From: HK1 sp965204915
GTDB lineage: Bacteria; Pseudomonadota; Gammaproteobacteria; HK1
NCBI GenBank assembly: GCA_965204915.1
Contig: OZ242023.1
Coordinates: 620,001 to 684,000 of the forward strand
DNA length: 64,000 nucleotides
Direction: 5' to 3'
Under the pieces are notes generated by a model. It was not told the DNA's origin and did no database searches. It saw nothing but the letters and a program-made list of their open reading frames with translations. Every line of letters starts with the position of its first letter. Within the stretch, counting starts at the first letter, position 1. Positions 16,157 through 24,816 of this stretch are shown in pieces. A program made the position numbers and the translations under genes.

Positions 16157-18073
16157 ATGCTCCAGCTCATTCGCGACAGAGCTACCGGCTGGATAGCATG
16201 GGGGATCGTGATTCTCATCGCCATTCCGTTCGCGCTCTGGGGTGTTCATCAGTACGTGACCCCTGACAGCAGCGTCGCAGTCGCGACCGTCGACGACACG
16301 GAGATTGGCTTCTACGACTTCCAACGGCACTACGTGCGCAGCCGCCAGCGGCTCCAGTCGATTCTCGGCGCCGGGCTCATCGACGCGGAAGAGGACGATC
16401 GACTGCGTCGCGACGTGCTGGAGGGGATGATCGATTCCGAGGTCCTCATCGGATCGGGCATGGCCGCCGGCATGCGGGTGGGGGACGAGCAGCTCGCGAG
16501 CGCCATTCAGGCCCAGGAGGCCTTCCGATCCGGAGGCGGTTTCTCGCAGGACCTCTACGAGGGCTGGCTGCGCAGCCAGGGATATTCTTCCGTCGGATTC
16601 GAGGAAGACTTCCGGCGATCGCTGCTCGAGCGGCAAATCGCCTTCGGCATCTCCGGATCCGATTTCGTCTCCGCGAGCGGGTTGCGCGACGCGGCGCGGC
16701 TCCGGTTGCAGAAACGGACCTTCTCCCTGCTGACCATCCCCGCCGCCGATTTCGAGGGCCCCGAGCCGACGGACTCGGAGATCGGGGCACACTTCGAGCA
16801 ACATCGCAGCGAGTACACGACGCCCGAGCGGCTGCGCCTGCGCTACCTGGAGATCTCGCTCGACGAGATCGCCGCGGGGATCAAGGCGGATGACGAGGAG
16901 CTCCGCGCCCTGTTCGATACCGAGCCGGAGCGCTTCGTCACCCCGGAAAAGCGGGAGGTTTCCCACGTACTCGCATCCGTACCCCTGGAAGCCGCAGCGG
17001 ATGTCGTGGAGCAGGCGAAGGAGCGATTGGCCGCTTTGAAGGACCGCATCGTGGCAGGCGAATCCTTCGAGGATTTGGCGAGAGAGAGCTCCGACGACCC
17101 GGGGTCCGCGCCCGGCGGCGGCGCGCTCGGATCCATCGAGCGCGGAATCATGGATCCTGCGTTCGAAGAGGTGGCGTTTGCCCTCCCACCGGACCAGGTG
17201 AGCGATCCGGTGCGATCGAGCTTCGGATGGCACCTGATCAAGGTGACGTCGGTGCAGGAGTCCCGCGGCGCAACGTTCGAAGAGGTTCGCGATCGGGTGC
17301 TCGCGCAGTATCGCTCGCGCGAAGCGGAACGCATCTATGCGGAGCGTGTGGAGACCCTTGCCAACGTGACCTATGAACGTTCCGAATCACTCGAGGCCGG
17401 TGCCCAGGCGCTCGGTCTGCCGATTCGGGAAACCGGCCAGGTGACGCGCGACGGACGATCGGACGATCCCGTCGCTTCGCAGCCCGCGGTGGTCGCGGCG
17501 GCGTTCTCCACCGACGTGCTCGACGACGGCAACAACAGTGAGCCGGTCGAGTTCGCCCCGGGCCGGGTCGTGGTCGTGCGTGCGTTCGATCACGAGCCCC
17601 CGCGAAACCTCGATCAGGAGGAGGCGCGGCCCGAAATCGTCGACACCCTGCGGGCGGATGCGAGACGTGCGGCGGTGACCGCACGAGGTCGCGAGGTACT
17701 GGAGGATTTGCGCAGCGGGCGGGATCCGGTTTCGGTGGCGGCCGATTCCGGCCTCGAGTGGAGCCGGTTCGAGAACGTCGGCCGGATCGGCGGCGGGCTC
17801 TCCGAGCAGCTTCTCGAAGTGGCCTTCCGCATGCCCCGCCCCGATGGCGGAGCCGCTCGATTCGACGGAGTGGTCGACGATACCGGGGACTTCGTGATCG
17901 TGTCGCTGTCGCAGGTGGATGACGGCGACGTCTCCTCGATGAGCGATGAGGAGGGCCGCTCCCTGCGTCAAGCGCTGGAGGCCGACCGTGGCCGTGCCAT
18001 GTTCGATGCGTTCGTCCGCGGCCGGCGCCAGACGGCCGACGTACGGATCATTGAGCAGAATCTGGAAAGCTGA
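16157..18073 (+). CDS. ppiD: PpiD, membrane-anchored periplasmic chaperone
   Basis: 638 residues, typical for PpiD. A short cytoplasmic tail precedes one membrane segment (about residues 11-33, WIAWGIVILIAIPFALWGV). A SurA-like helical domain follows, then a parvulin (rotamase) domain around 220-325 (REVSHVLASV, ESFEDLARESSDDPGSAPGG, FGWHLIKVT), then a second helical part. It assists folding of newly exported outer-membrane and periplasmic proteins. The ATG at 16157 is preferred over TTG 16139 for its position before the tail sequence MLQLIRDR and its SD GGAGA. Its place after lon and tRNAs matches the gammaproteobacterial order. Confidence 0.93.
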   Translation: MLQLIRDRATGWIAWGIVILIAIPFALWGVHQYVTPDSSVAVATVDDTEIGFYDFQRHYVRSRQRLQSILGAGLIDAEEDDRLRRDVLEGMIDSEVLIGSGMAAGMRVGDEQLASAIQAQEAFRSGGGFSQDLYEGWLRSQGYSSVGFEEDFRRSLLERQIAFGISGSDFVSASGLRDAARLRLQKRTFSLLTIPAADFEGPEPTDSEIGAHFEQHRSEYTTPERLRLRYLEISLDEIAAGIKADDEELRALFDTEPERFVTPEKREVSHVLASVPLEAAADVVEQAKERLAALKDRIVAGESFEDLARESSDDPGSAPGGGALGSIERGIMDPAFEEVAFALPPDQVSDPVRSSFGWHLIKVTSVQESRGATFEEVRDRVLAQYRSREAERIYAERVETLANVTYERSESLEAGAQALGLPIRETGQVTRDGRSDDPVASQPAVVAAAFSTDVLDDGNNSEPVEFAPGRVVVVRAFDHEPPRNLDQEEARPEIVDTLRADARRAAVTARGREVLEDLRSGRDPVSVAADSGLEWSRFENVGRIGGGLSEQLLEVAFRMPRPDGGAARFDGVVDDTGDFVIVSLSQVDDGDVSSMSDEEGRSLRQALEADRGRAMFDAFVRGRRQTADVRIIEQNLES

Positions 18074-18095
18074 GCACCCACCACGGCCAGAGCCG

Positions 18096-18725
18096 TCAGG
18101 CGGCATGCAATCGGCTCGACCTGCGAAAGCGCTTTTTCAGGAACTCCATCTGATCGGCGAGAATCCGCCGGTTGGACAGCACCAGATACTCCGCGCGATT
18201 GGGAACGTACGGCACCGCGAGCAGGGCCATGCCCGCTTCGTCCGGCGTGCGCGATCCCTTGGCGTGGTTGCACCCCCGGCAGGCGGCCACGACGTTGCTC
18301 CAGCAATCGGCCCCACCACGCGAGAGTGGTATGAGATGGTCCCGAGTGAGCAGAGACGCGGGGAGCCCACGCCCGCAGTACATGCACAGGTGATCATCGC
18401 GCAGGAACAGCTCCCGGTTCGACAGCGGCGGCACGAGCCGTTCATCGCCGGCGTTTCGGGAATAGCCCCGCACCGCGATGATCGAGTTGATGGTGATCTG
18501 CGATCGGCAGCCGCTGATCCGATTGAATCCGCCGTAGAAGGTGAAGGTACGCTCGCCCGCGGTCCAGGCGATCATCTCGCGCGAGTCCAGGATCACCGCG
18601 TCCTGCCAGGGAATCCAGCGCTGGGGACGGCCTGCGACGTCGAGCCGCAGAATGAGGGGGTCGATGACGGTATTCACGATCTCGACCGATGCGGGGGCGG
18701 TGCCATGGATTACGGTATTCCGCAT
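18096..18725 (-). CDS. HNH endonuclease family protein
   Basis: 209 residues. The C-terminal half is an HNH domain with zinc-knuckle cysteines C114/C117 (CMYCG) and C149/C152 (CRGC), and the motif DHLIPLSRGG (H130) with N144 and H154 (GCNHAKG). The N-terminal ~100 residues are predicted beta-rich and conserved in stand-alone chromosomal HNH proteins. Its biological job is unknown; such genes are common outside phages and restriction systems. It is convergent with ppiD and lies 31 bp downstream of fabI on the same strand. No restriction or phage genes are nearby. Confidence 0.85.
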   Translation of the reverse strand: MRNTVIHGTAPASVEIVNTVIDPLILRLDVAGRPQRWIPWQDAVILDSREMIAWTAGERTFTFYGGFNRISGCRSQITINSIIAVRGYSRNAGDERLVPPLSNRELFLRDDHLCMYCGRGLPASLLTRDHLIPLSRGGADCWSNVVAACRGCNHAKGSRTPDEAGMALLAVPYVPNRAEYLVLSNRRILADQMEFLKKRFRRSSRLHAA

Positions 18726-18756
18726 CGAATTTCCATCAATCGACCTGCCGGACGCT

Positions 18757-19539
18757 TCACGGCGTCGCCATGCCCATCAGGCTGAAGCCGGCATCGACGT
18801 GGATGATCTCACCGGTGATGCCGGCCGCCATGTCCGAGCACAGAAACGCCGCGGTGTTTCCGATATCGTCGAGCGTGACGTTGCGCCGCAAGGCGGACGT
18901 GGTCTCGACCTGCCGGAGTATCTTGCGGAAGTCGGCGATGCCGGCTGCGGCCAGAGTCTTGATCGGCCCGGCCGAGATGGCGTTCGCCCTGATTCCGGCG
19001 GGACCCAGTGCCGCCGCGACGTAACGCACGTTCGCCTCCAGGCTCGCCTTCGCCGCACCCATCACGTTGTAGTTTGCGATCACGCGGGCGGCGCCGAGGT
19101 AGGTCAGGGTCAGCAGAGCGCCGTTGCGTCCGTGCATCATGGGTCTTGCCTCCTTGGCGAGCGCCGCGAAGCTGTATGCACTCACGTCGTGCGCGGTCGC
19201 GTGCGCGTCCCGGGTGAGGGAGTCGAGATAGTCACCCTGCAACGCCTCCCGGGGGGCGAAGGCGATTGCGTGCACGACGACGTCGAGCCCGTCCCAGCGT
19301 TCCCGTAATGCGTCGAACGTACGGCTGATCTCGGAATCGCGTGCGACGTCGCATTCCAGGACGATATCCGAGCCAGCCTCGGCCGCGAGCTTGGCGACGC
19401 GCTCGCCGAGACGCTGGTTCTGGCAGGTAAATGCGAGGTCGGCGCCCTCCCGGCGCATCGCGCGTGCAATCCCCCAGGCGATCGAGCGGTTGCTGGCGAG
19501 GCCGAGGATCAGGGCTCGTTTGCCTTCGAGAAGCGCCAT
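18757..19539 (-). CDS. fabI: Enoyl-[acyl-carrier-protein] reductase (NADH), FabI type
   Basis: 260 residues. FabI carries out the last reduction of each fatty-acid elongation cycle. An SDR fold with the divergent nucleotide motif LGLASNRSIAWGIA (13-26), and the FabI active-site pattern: Y147 (LTYLGA), Y157 and K164 in ANYNVMGAAKASLEA. The C-terminal GITGEIIHVDAGFSLMGM is typical. The start ATG at 19537-19539 (MALLEGKRALI) is the family N-terminus; the frame is open 31 codons further upstream but without similarity. Confidence 0.96.
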   Translation of the reverse strand: MALLEGKRALILGLASNRSIAWGIARAMRREGADLAFTCQNQRLGERVAKLAAEAGSDIVLECDVARDSEISRTFDALRERWDGLDVVVHAIAFAPREALQGDYLDSLTRDAHATAHDVSAYSFAALAKEARPMMHGRNGALLTLTYLGAARVIANYNVMGAAKASLEANVRYVAAALGPAGIRANAISAGPIKTLAAAGIADFRKILRQVETTSALRRNVTLDDIGNTAAFLCSDMAAGITGEIIHVDAGFSLMGMATP

Positions 19540-19675
19540 CGTCGATTCAGTCCGGCCGAGGGTCGAATCCGGATTGTACCGCCTCGGAGGAGCATCCGGC
19601 AGAGAACGGCCCCACAACCGCGCCTCGGTCACGCGAAGAGGATCGGCCGGAAGATGGCCGGACCGCCGATCGGGC

Positions 19676-21457
19676 TCAGATGGCGGGAGCCGGTGTCAGG
19701 CGTACGTCGAGCTCCCGGTCGGGCATCAGCAGCTCACCCTTCCGAAGCCGGTTCCATTTGCGCAGGCTCGCCACGGAGACGCCGAACCGCCGCGAGATCT
19801 CCCATAGTGAATCGCCGCGCTTGACCCGGTATCGAATGCGCTCGCCCGGCTTGGGAGGAGCGGACCGCGGGGACATGGCGTTGCGGGGATACAACGCCAG
19901 CCGATGACCGGGCCGGAGCACCGTGTCGGTCGTCAGGCCGTTCCACGCCGCGAGCTGCCGCATGTCCACCCCGTGCCTGCGCGCGATGGCCCACAGGCTG
20001 TCTCCGGCGCGAACGCGGTGCATCGACTTCGCCAACCCGTCCGCTGCCCCGGGGCCGGCTCGTGTCGCGCTGTCGAGTCGCGACGTGTCGAACGTCCCGG
20101 ACAAGGGCGGCAATATCAGATCGTGTCCGGCACGGATCCGATCCGAGGCCAGCCCGTTGAGGTGCTTCAGCACCGAGACGCTGGTTCCGTAGCGGTCGGC
20201 GATGACCGAGAGGGTGTCCCCGCGTGCGATCCTGTAGCGGGTCCAGCGCATCGGGTTCCTCGCCGGGAGCGCCGCAAGCTTCACGCTGAACCGCTCGACG
20301 ACATGGGAGGGAAGCTGTAGCCGATGCGGGCCATCCGGGCCGGTCACCCCGCGCTTGAAACCCGGATTGAGCCGGCGGATTTCATCGAGCGTGATGCCGG
20401 CGAAGCCTGCCGCGACCCCGAGATCGATCGGACCGCGGAGAGGGACCTCCTGAAAGTAGACGCGGTCCGGAACCGGTTCGAGGACCACGCCGTATCGATC
20501 CGGATCCTCGACGACGGCGGCGATGGCGAGCAGGCGGGATACGTGAACTCGCGTTTCCCTGGGCAATCTCAGCGACCAGACGTCCGCCGGCTTGCCTTGC
20601 GCCCGATTTCGGGAAATCGCTCGCCTGACGTTGCCTTCGCCCCAGTTGTAGGCGGCGACCGAGAGCAGCCGGTCACCGCCGAAATCATCCAGGAGCTTCG
20701 TGAGGTAGTCCAGCGCGGCGCGGGTCGACGCCACAACGTCGCGGCGCCCGTCGTACCACCGGCTCTGCTCGAGTCCGTACCGCCTTCCGGTGGACGGCAT
20801 GAACTGCCACAGACCCGCCGCGCCCGCCGGTGATCTCGCGAATGCCTGGAACGCGCTCTCGACGACCGGCAGCAGCGCGAACTCCATGGGCAAGCCGCGC
20901 CGCTCCACTTCACGTACGATATAGGCCAGATACGGTCGGGCCCGTTGCGTCATGCGGCGGAGATACTCGGGGTTTCTTCCGTACCAGTCGATTGCGCGCA
21001 TGACTCGGGGGTGCGCCGGGCGCGGCAGGGACAGCCCCACGCGGATGCGTGTCCACGTGTCGCGATCCTTCGCCGGGTCCTTGCCGGATCCCGGTTGCGC
21101 CGCCGGCGTCCCCGAATCGCCGCCGGACGTGGCGAGCCCGGTCGGACCCGTCCGGGCGGGCGATCGGATGCCGATCGTGGCCGCCGGGTCCGCGTTCCAT
21201 GCCGTCCCGCTCGTCGGGGGCGAATCCAGGTTGCTCTCCGCTACCCCGGCCAAAGTATCCTCGGACGTCGCATCCGCATCGACGCTCGACGGAGAGGCGT
21301 CCGGGACGGGCGGCTGCAAGGCGCAACCCGACAGCACCATCGAGATGGACAGAAGCCCGAGCGGCGGCCATGTGCGCGCCCGGGTTCCGGGCCGGCTTGT
21401 CGGGCGGATCCGAATAGTGGAGGCCACGCGGAAGAGCGTGCCGGCTCCGGGAGTCAT
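19676..21457 (-). CDS. mltD: MltD-type membrane-bound lytic murein transglycosylase with three LysM domains
   Basis: 593 residues. A lipoprotein signal ends in the lipobox VLSGC (C45). A low-complexity linker follows to about residue 135, then an SLT domain with catalytic E201 (ALLPVVESAFQAFA), GAAGLWQFMPSTGRRYG and SVAAYNWGEGNVRRA. Three LysM peptidoglycan-binding domains are visible near 392-436, 467-510 and 530-580, each with the G-DTL/DSL signature. It cleaves murein glycan strands to 1,6-anhydro products at the envelope. It is divergent from the yafS-like-rnhA-dnaQ operon, as mltD is next to those genes in enterics. Confidence 0.93.
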   Translation of the reverse strand: MTPGAGTLFRVASTIRIRPTSRPGTRARTWPPLGLLSISMVLSGCALQPPVPDASPSSVDADATSEDTLAGVAESNLDSPPTSGTAWNADPAATIGIRSPARTGPTGLATSGGDSGTPAAQPGSGKDPAKDRDTWTRIRVGLSLPRPAHPRVMRAIDWYGRNPEYLRRMTQRARPYLAYIVREVERRGLPMEFALLPVVESAFQAFARSPAGAAGLWQFMPSTGRRYGLEQSRWYDGRRDVVASTRAALDYLTKLLDDFGGDRLLSVAAYNWGEGNVRRAISRNRAQGKPADVWSLRLPRETRVHVSRLLAIAAVVEDPDRYGVVLEPVPDRVYFQEVPLRGPIDLGVAAGFAGITLDEIRRLNPGFKRGVTGPDGPHRLQLPSHVVERFSVKLAALPARNPMRWTRYRIARGDTLSVIADRYGTSVSVLKHLNGLASDRIRAGHDLILPPLSGTFDTSRLDSATRAGPGAADGLAKSMHRVRAGDSLWAIARRHGVDMRQLAAWNGLTTDTVLRPGHRLALYPRNAMSPRSAPPKPGERIRYRVKRGDSLWEISRRFGVSVASLRKWNRLRKGELLMPDRELDVRLTPAPAI

Positions 21458-21606
21458 GAGATGATGATCATCAGGCGGCTGTGCGAATGGTGCGCAATGC
21501 TAGGGAGCGGCGCCGGCCCGGTCAAGGTCGGGTGTCGATCGGAGCAGACGGGAATTTCGTGCCCGGCGATCGGTGGCACGAGGCGTTTTTGCCGCATAAT
21601 GGCGTC

Positions 21607-22392
21607 ATGACGAATGAAGCCGCCGACATCGCCCCCCCGCGGAGCCGGTATGTTGCGTCGCCGTTGCGGTCGGGCCTCTCGCAGTGGATGCGAAGCCCCG
21701 CGGGTGTCGATCTGCTCCGAATGGAGGTCGAACGCGTGCATGCCGCGGTCGGCAACCTGTTCGGATACCACTGCCTCCAGGTCGGGGACCTCGCGGGCGC
21801 GGATCTGCTGAGCGCAAGCCGCATCCTGGGCCGCACGGTCGTCGACGTCGACGGTGGTGCGCCGCGTGATCCATACCCGCTGGTCAGTGGAGCCGCAACG
21901 TTGCTTCCCATCGATTCGCATGCGGTGGACGTGGTCGTTCTGCCTCATGTTCTGGAGTTCGAATCGCGGCCTCACGAGGCGCTCCGGGAGGCGTCCCGCG
22001 TGCTCGTGCCCGAAGGCAGCCTCGTCATCCTGGGATTCAATCCGGTGGGCGTCATCGGGCTGCGGCGGATCTTCAGGTATCGTGCGCATACCGCCCCATG
22101 GTGCGGTACCTGCATCGGATCCGCACGATTGCGCGAATGGCTGACCTTGCTCGGATTCGACGTCGTCGATCAACGCCCCTGCTTCGCGTCGGGGCATGGA
22201 GCGCGCACCGGGCGGCGCGGCCTCCGCTCCCTCGCCGAGTGGGTTCCCCCCGCGCTCGCGAGCGCGAGGCTCATTCTCGCGAAGAAGCGCGTCAACTCGA
22301 TGTTGCCGTTGCCGTCGCGCTGGAAGCCGAGACGGCGGCTGGCCGCCGTAGGGCTCGCGGGATCGTCGGTGAGAGCCGCCGGCGGTGAATGA
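21607..22392 (+). CDS. YafS-like SAM-dependent methyltransferase
   Basis: 261 residues. A partial class I methyltransferase core: GRTVVDVDGGAPRDP in the place of motif I, then VVLPHVLEFESRPHEALREASRVLVPEGSLVILGFNP (split here: motif II-III region). The C-terminal half is basic. E. coli carries yafS in the same position before rnhA, which is the main reason for the name; substrate unknown. The ATG at 21607 is used because the upstream extension has no similarity. The stop overlaps the rnhA GTG start by eight bases. Confidence 0.8.
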   Translation: MTNEAADIAPPRSRYVASPLRSGLSQWMRSPAGVDLLRMEVERVHAAVGNLFGYHCLQVGDLAGADLLSASRILGRTVVDVDGGAPRDPYPLVSGAATLLPIDSHAVDVVVLPHVLEFESRPHEALREASRVLVPEGSLVILGFNPVGVIGLRRIFRYRAHTAPWCGTCIGSARLREWLTLLGFDVVDQRPCFASGHGARTGRRGLRSLAEWVPPALASARLILAKKRVNSMLPLPSRWKPRRRLAAVGLAGSSVRAAGGE

Positions 22393-22825
22393 CGCGGTCG
22401 AGATCTTCACCGACGGTGCATGCCGCGGCAATCCCGGCCCAGGCGGCTGGGGAGCGGTGCTGCGCCATGGCGGGCACGAAAGGCTGCTGTCTGGCCGGTC
22501 GAACGATACGACGAACAACCGAATGGAGCTCACCGCGGCGATCGAAGCGCTGGAGGCGCTGCGTCGGCCGTGCAGGGTCAGGCTCAGCACCGACTCGACC
22601 TACGTGAAGAACGGGATCACGCAGTGGATCGAGAGGTGGAAGCGCCGGAACTGGAAGACCGTGAACGGCAAGCCGGTGAAGAACGTGGATTTGTGGCGGC
22701 GGCTGGATCGGGCCGCGTCGCGGCACCGGATCGAGTGGATGTGGGTCAGAGGTCATGCCGGTCACGAGGACAACGAGCGGGCGGATGCGCTCGCTCGTTC
22801 GGCCATCGAGGAACGGTTGTCGTGA
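22385..22825 (+). CDS. rnhA: Ribonuclease HI
   Basis: 146 residues. All catalytic carboxylates are in place: D10 (IFTDGACRGNPGPGG), E48 (NNRMELTA), D70 (STDSTYV) and D134 (NERADALA), plus H124. It removes RNA from RNA:DNA hybrids, including primers and R-loops. The basic handle region WIERWKRRNWK is present, as in E. coli RNase HI. The start is GTG at 22385, inside the end of the methyltransferase gene; the stop overlaps the dnaQ GTG (GTGA). These overlaps imply translational coupling through the three genes. Confidence 0.97.
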   Translation: MNDAVEIFTDGACRGNPGPGGWGAVLRHGGHERLLSGRSNDTTNNRMELTAAIEALEALRRPCRVRLSTDSTYVKNGITQWIERWKRRNWKTVNGKPVKNVDLWRRLDRAASRHRIEWMWVRGHAGHEDNERADALARSAIEERLS

Positions 22826-23541
22826 GACAGGTGGTCCTCGATACGGAGACGACGGGTCTGGAGCCCGAGCTGGGGCACCGGATCATCGAGATCGGAGGCG
22901 TCGAGCTGGTGAACCGCCGCCTGACCGGCCGGCGGCTTCATCACTACCTCCAGCCGGACCGGGAGATCGACGAAGGGGCACTCGAGGTGCACGGCATCAC
23001 CCGCGAGTTCCTGCGGGACAAGCCCCGGTTCGCGGACGTCCACGAAGACATCCTGGGATTCGTCTCGGACGCCCAGGTCATCATCCACAACGCCGCGTTC
23101 GACGTAGCGTTCCTCGACCATGAGCTCGCGCGCCTCGGAGACCCCGGCTTGCGGTTTGCAAGCTGCTGCCGGATCCTCGACAGCCTCGCGCTGGCACGCC
23201 AGCTTCACCCCGGGCAGCGCAACAGCCTCGATGCGCTGTGCAAGCGCTACGAGATCGACAACTCGGCGCGCGAGCTTCATGGAGCCCTTCTCGACGCCGA
23301 GATTCTCGCCGACGTGTATCTGGCGATGACCGGCGGTCAGGCGGTTCTGGAGCTCGGCGGCACCGGCGAGATCGTGGCGGCCACGAGCGTCTCGCACGGC
23401 GCATCCCGGACGAGACGTGCCGGCTCGATTCCGGTGGTACGAGCGAGCCGCGGCGAGATCGAAGCGCATGCGAGCCAGCTTGCCCACATCGACGAGAAGA
23501 GCGGCGGGCGGTGCCTGTGGCTGCGGATCGAGAGCGGATGA
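22822..23541 (+). CDS. dnaQ: DNA polymerase III epsilon subunit, 3'-5' proofreading exonuclease
   Basis: 239 residues. A DEDDh exonuclease: Exo I D7/E9 in VLDTETTGLEP, Exo II HNAAFDVAFLDHEL, Exo III HGALLDAEILADVY. It proofreads for the replicative polymerase in complex with alpha and theta. The GTG at 22822 gives the family N-terminus (RQVVLDTETTG); overlap with the rnhA stop is four bases. The segment QAVLEL after the exonuclease domain could be the clamp-binding motif. The C-terminal tail that binds alpha ends at 23541. rnhA and dnaQ are usually divergent in enterics but here are codirectional. Confidence 0.95.
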   Translation: MRQVVLDTETTGLEPELGHRIIEIGGVELVNRRLTGRRLHHYLQPDREIDEGALEVHGITREFLRDKPRFADVHEDILGFVSDAQVIIHNAAFDVAFLDHELARLGDPGLRFASCCRILDSLALARQLHPGQRNSLDALCKRYEIDNSARELHGALLDAEILADVYLAMTGGQAVLELGGTGEIVAATSVSHGASRTRRAGSIPVVRASRGEIEAHASQLAHIDEKSGGRCLWLRIESG

Positions 23542-23580
23542 ACCGTTTGCCGTGCATGGCATTTCGGGCGGGACCCGGCG

Positions 23581-23602
23581 TAGAATCGGAGAATGTTCTC
23601 CG
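23581..23602 (+). promoter_or_regulatory. -10 element with overlapping palindromic operator candidate
   Basis: TAGAAT (23581-23586) is followed directly by the 16-bp inverted repeat CGGAGAATGTTCTCCG (7-bp perfect arms). A palindrome at the expected transcription start suggests an operator controlling the small peptide and the following membrane protein. No clear -35 is seen. Confidence 0.4.
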
Positions 23603-23655
23603 GGGCCGGAGGGCACGGCGTTTCGAAGATTGCCAGACCAGCGATGGAGGGGAGC

Positions 23656-23733
23656 ATGAATCCTTTGGACAGCATTACCGGAACCATCGTCAGCGGCGTC
23701 ATTCTGTCGTTGATCCTGGCCGCGCTGATTTGA
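23656..23733 (+). CDS. 25-residue hydrophobic peptide
   Basis: The open frame encodes MNPLDSITGTIVSGVILSLI followed by LAALI. It has a strong SD (GGAGGGGA, five bases before ATG) and a single hydrophobic segment covering the last ~15 residues, so it would be a tiny single-pass membrane protein. It lies between a candidate promoter/operator and the PuuD-like membrane gene, 77 bp upstream of that gene. Third-position GC is lower than in neighbouring genes, which counts slightly against coding. No known family is recognised. Confidence 0.5.
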   Translation: MNPLDSITGTIVSGVILSLILAALI

Positions 23734-23810
23734 ATCCCTGGTTCGAATCCGTGGCGGACCGGTAACGGGCCGACGACGATGACTGGGACAGACCTCTGGG
23801 AGATCGGACT

Positions 23811-24317
23811 ATGGATGTTCTCGTGCTGGCGCTCGAGCGGTGGATCCACTTTCTCTCCGGCGTGACGTGGATCGGACTGCTCTACTACTTCAATTTCGTC
23901 CAGGTTCCCGCGATTGCCGCGGCGAATGCGGACAAGGGCGGCCCCGGACCGGCCGCGATCAACAAGTACGTCGCGCCGAGAGCACTGCTGTGGTTTCGCT
24001 GGGGCGCGGTCGTGACCTGGCTGTCGGGGGCGGCACTGCTGGAAAGTGCTCCGCATCTGAGCTTGGCGGACGCCTTCACTTTACAAGGTGCCAGCCAGGT
24101 GATCGGAGTGGGCGCCTGGCTCGGAACCATCATGCTGTTCAACGTCTGGGTCCTGATCTGGCCGAACCAGAAGAAGGTCCTCGGCATCGTCTCCGCGACC
24201 GACGAGGAAAAGAACCGGGCTCGCCGGGTTGCGCTGCTCGCATCGAGGACGAACACGATGCTGTCGATCCCGATGCTGCTGTTCATGGGAGCGTCCGCCC
24301 ATGGCCTGCCTTACTGA
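23811..24317 (+). CDS. Urate-oxidase N-terminal/PuuD-type membrane protein
   Basis: 168 residues with about four membrane segments. The N-terminal HFLSGVTWIGLLYYFNFVQVP and the central MLFNVWVLIWPNQKKVLG are typical of the PF06181 family, the membrane domain of PuuD-like urate hydroxylases. Canonical PuuD adds a C-terminal cytochrome c domain; here there is no CxxCH motif and the protein ends after the last helix (MLLFMGASAHG). No other purine-catabolism genes are nearby, so urate oxidation should not be assumed. Conserved histidines in the first helices could bind heme. Confidence 0.8.
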   Translation: MDVLVLALERWIHFLSGVTWIGLLYYFNFVQVPAIAAANADKGGPGPAAINKYVAPRALLWFRWGAVVTWLSGAALLESAPHLSLADAFTLQGASQVIGVGAWLGTIMLFNVWVLIWPNQKKVLGIVSATDEEKNRARRVALLASRTNTMLSIPMLLFMGASAHGLPY

Positions 24318-24816
24318 GTGAGGTCGCTGCGGGATCCCGGGATGGCCGGTCGCATTCGGCCGGCCGGATCGGGGTCGCGGCTGCCGGATCGCGGGATACA
24401 CGGGATACATGGGTATCGGGAACGTCTCCATCAGGGGGGCGGGGGTCGCGGCGTTCGTATCCGGAATCGTCCGGTGCCGAAAGGCAGGCATCCCGTCGGG
24501 CGGAGACAGGTACGACTCGGGCCTGATCGGGCGTCCTCGTTGCAGGATCCCCCATACATAGCGTCTCGCGAATCGATCCGCGGCCGGAGCGCCGTCTTCG
24601 CCGCAGGCTCGAAGCGGCCTTCCCGAGGATTCGCAGTGCCGAAGGGAGGCGGCGGACGCTTGCCGCACCGCCGGGCTCGTCCGGTAACGGCACGCCCGAG
24701 GAAGACACCGGCGCTCTTCGGATCCTCGACCCACGACCCTTTCCTTCCATGTACGGTCAAGCAAACCTCACCGGCCATCCCTTCCTTCGCGCCGACTTCG
24801 AGCACCGGATCTCGTG
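24318..24816. other. 499-bp gap without a recognisable gene
   Basis: No frame shows protein-like composition or good start signals on either strand. The only local structure is a short imperfect tandem (CGGGATACA twice, about 24390-24410). It separates the PuuD-like gene from surE and probably holds the surE promoter, though none stands out. Confidence 0.5.

Noticed and set aside
18096..18725. Restriction-modification or phage-defence nuclease
   Set aside because: The HNH protein is isolated between ppiD and fabI with no methyltransferase, helicase or phage genes beside it.
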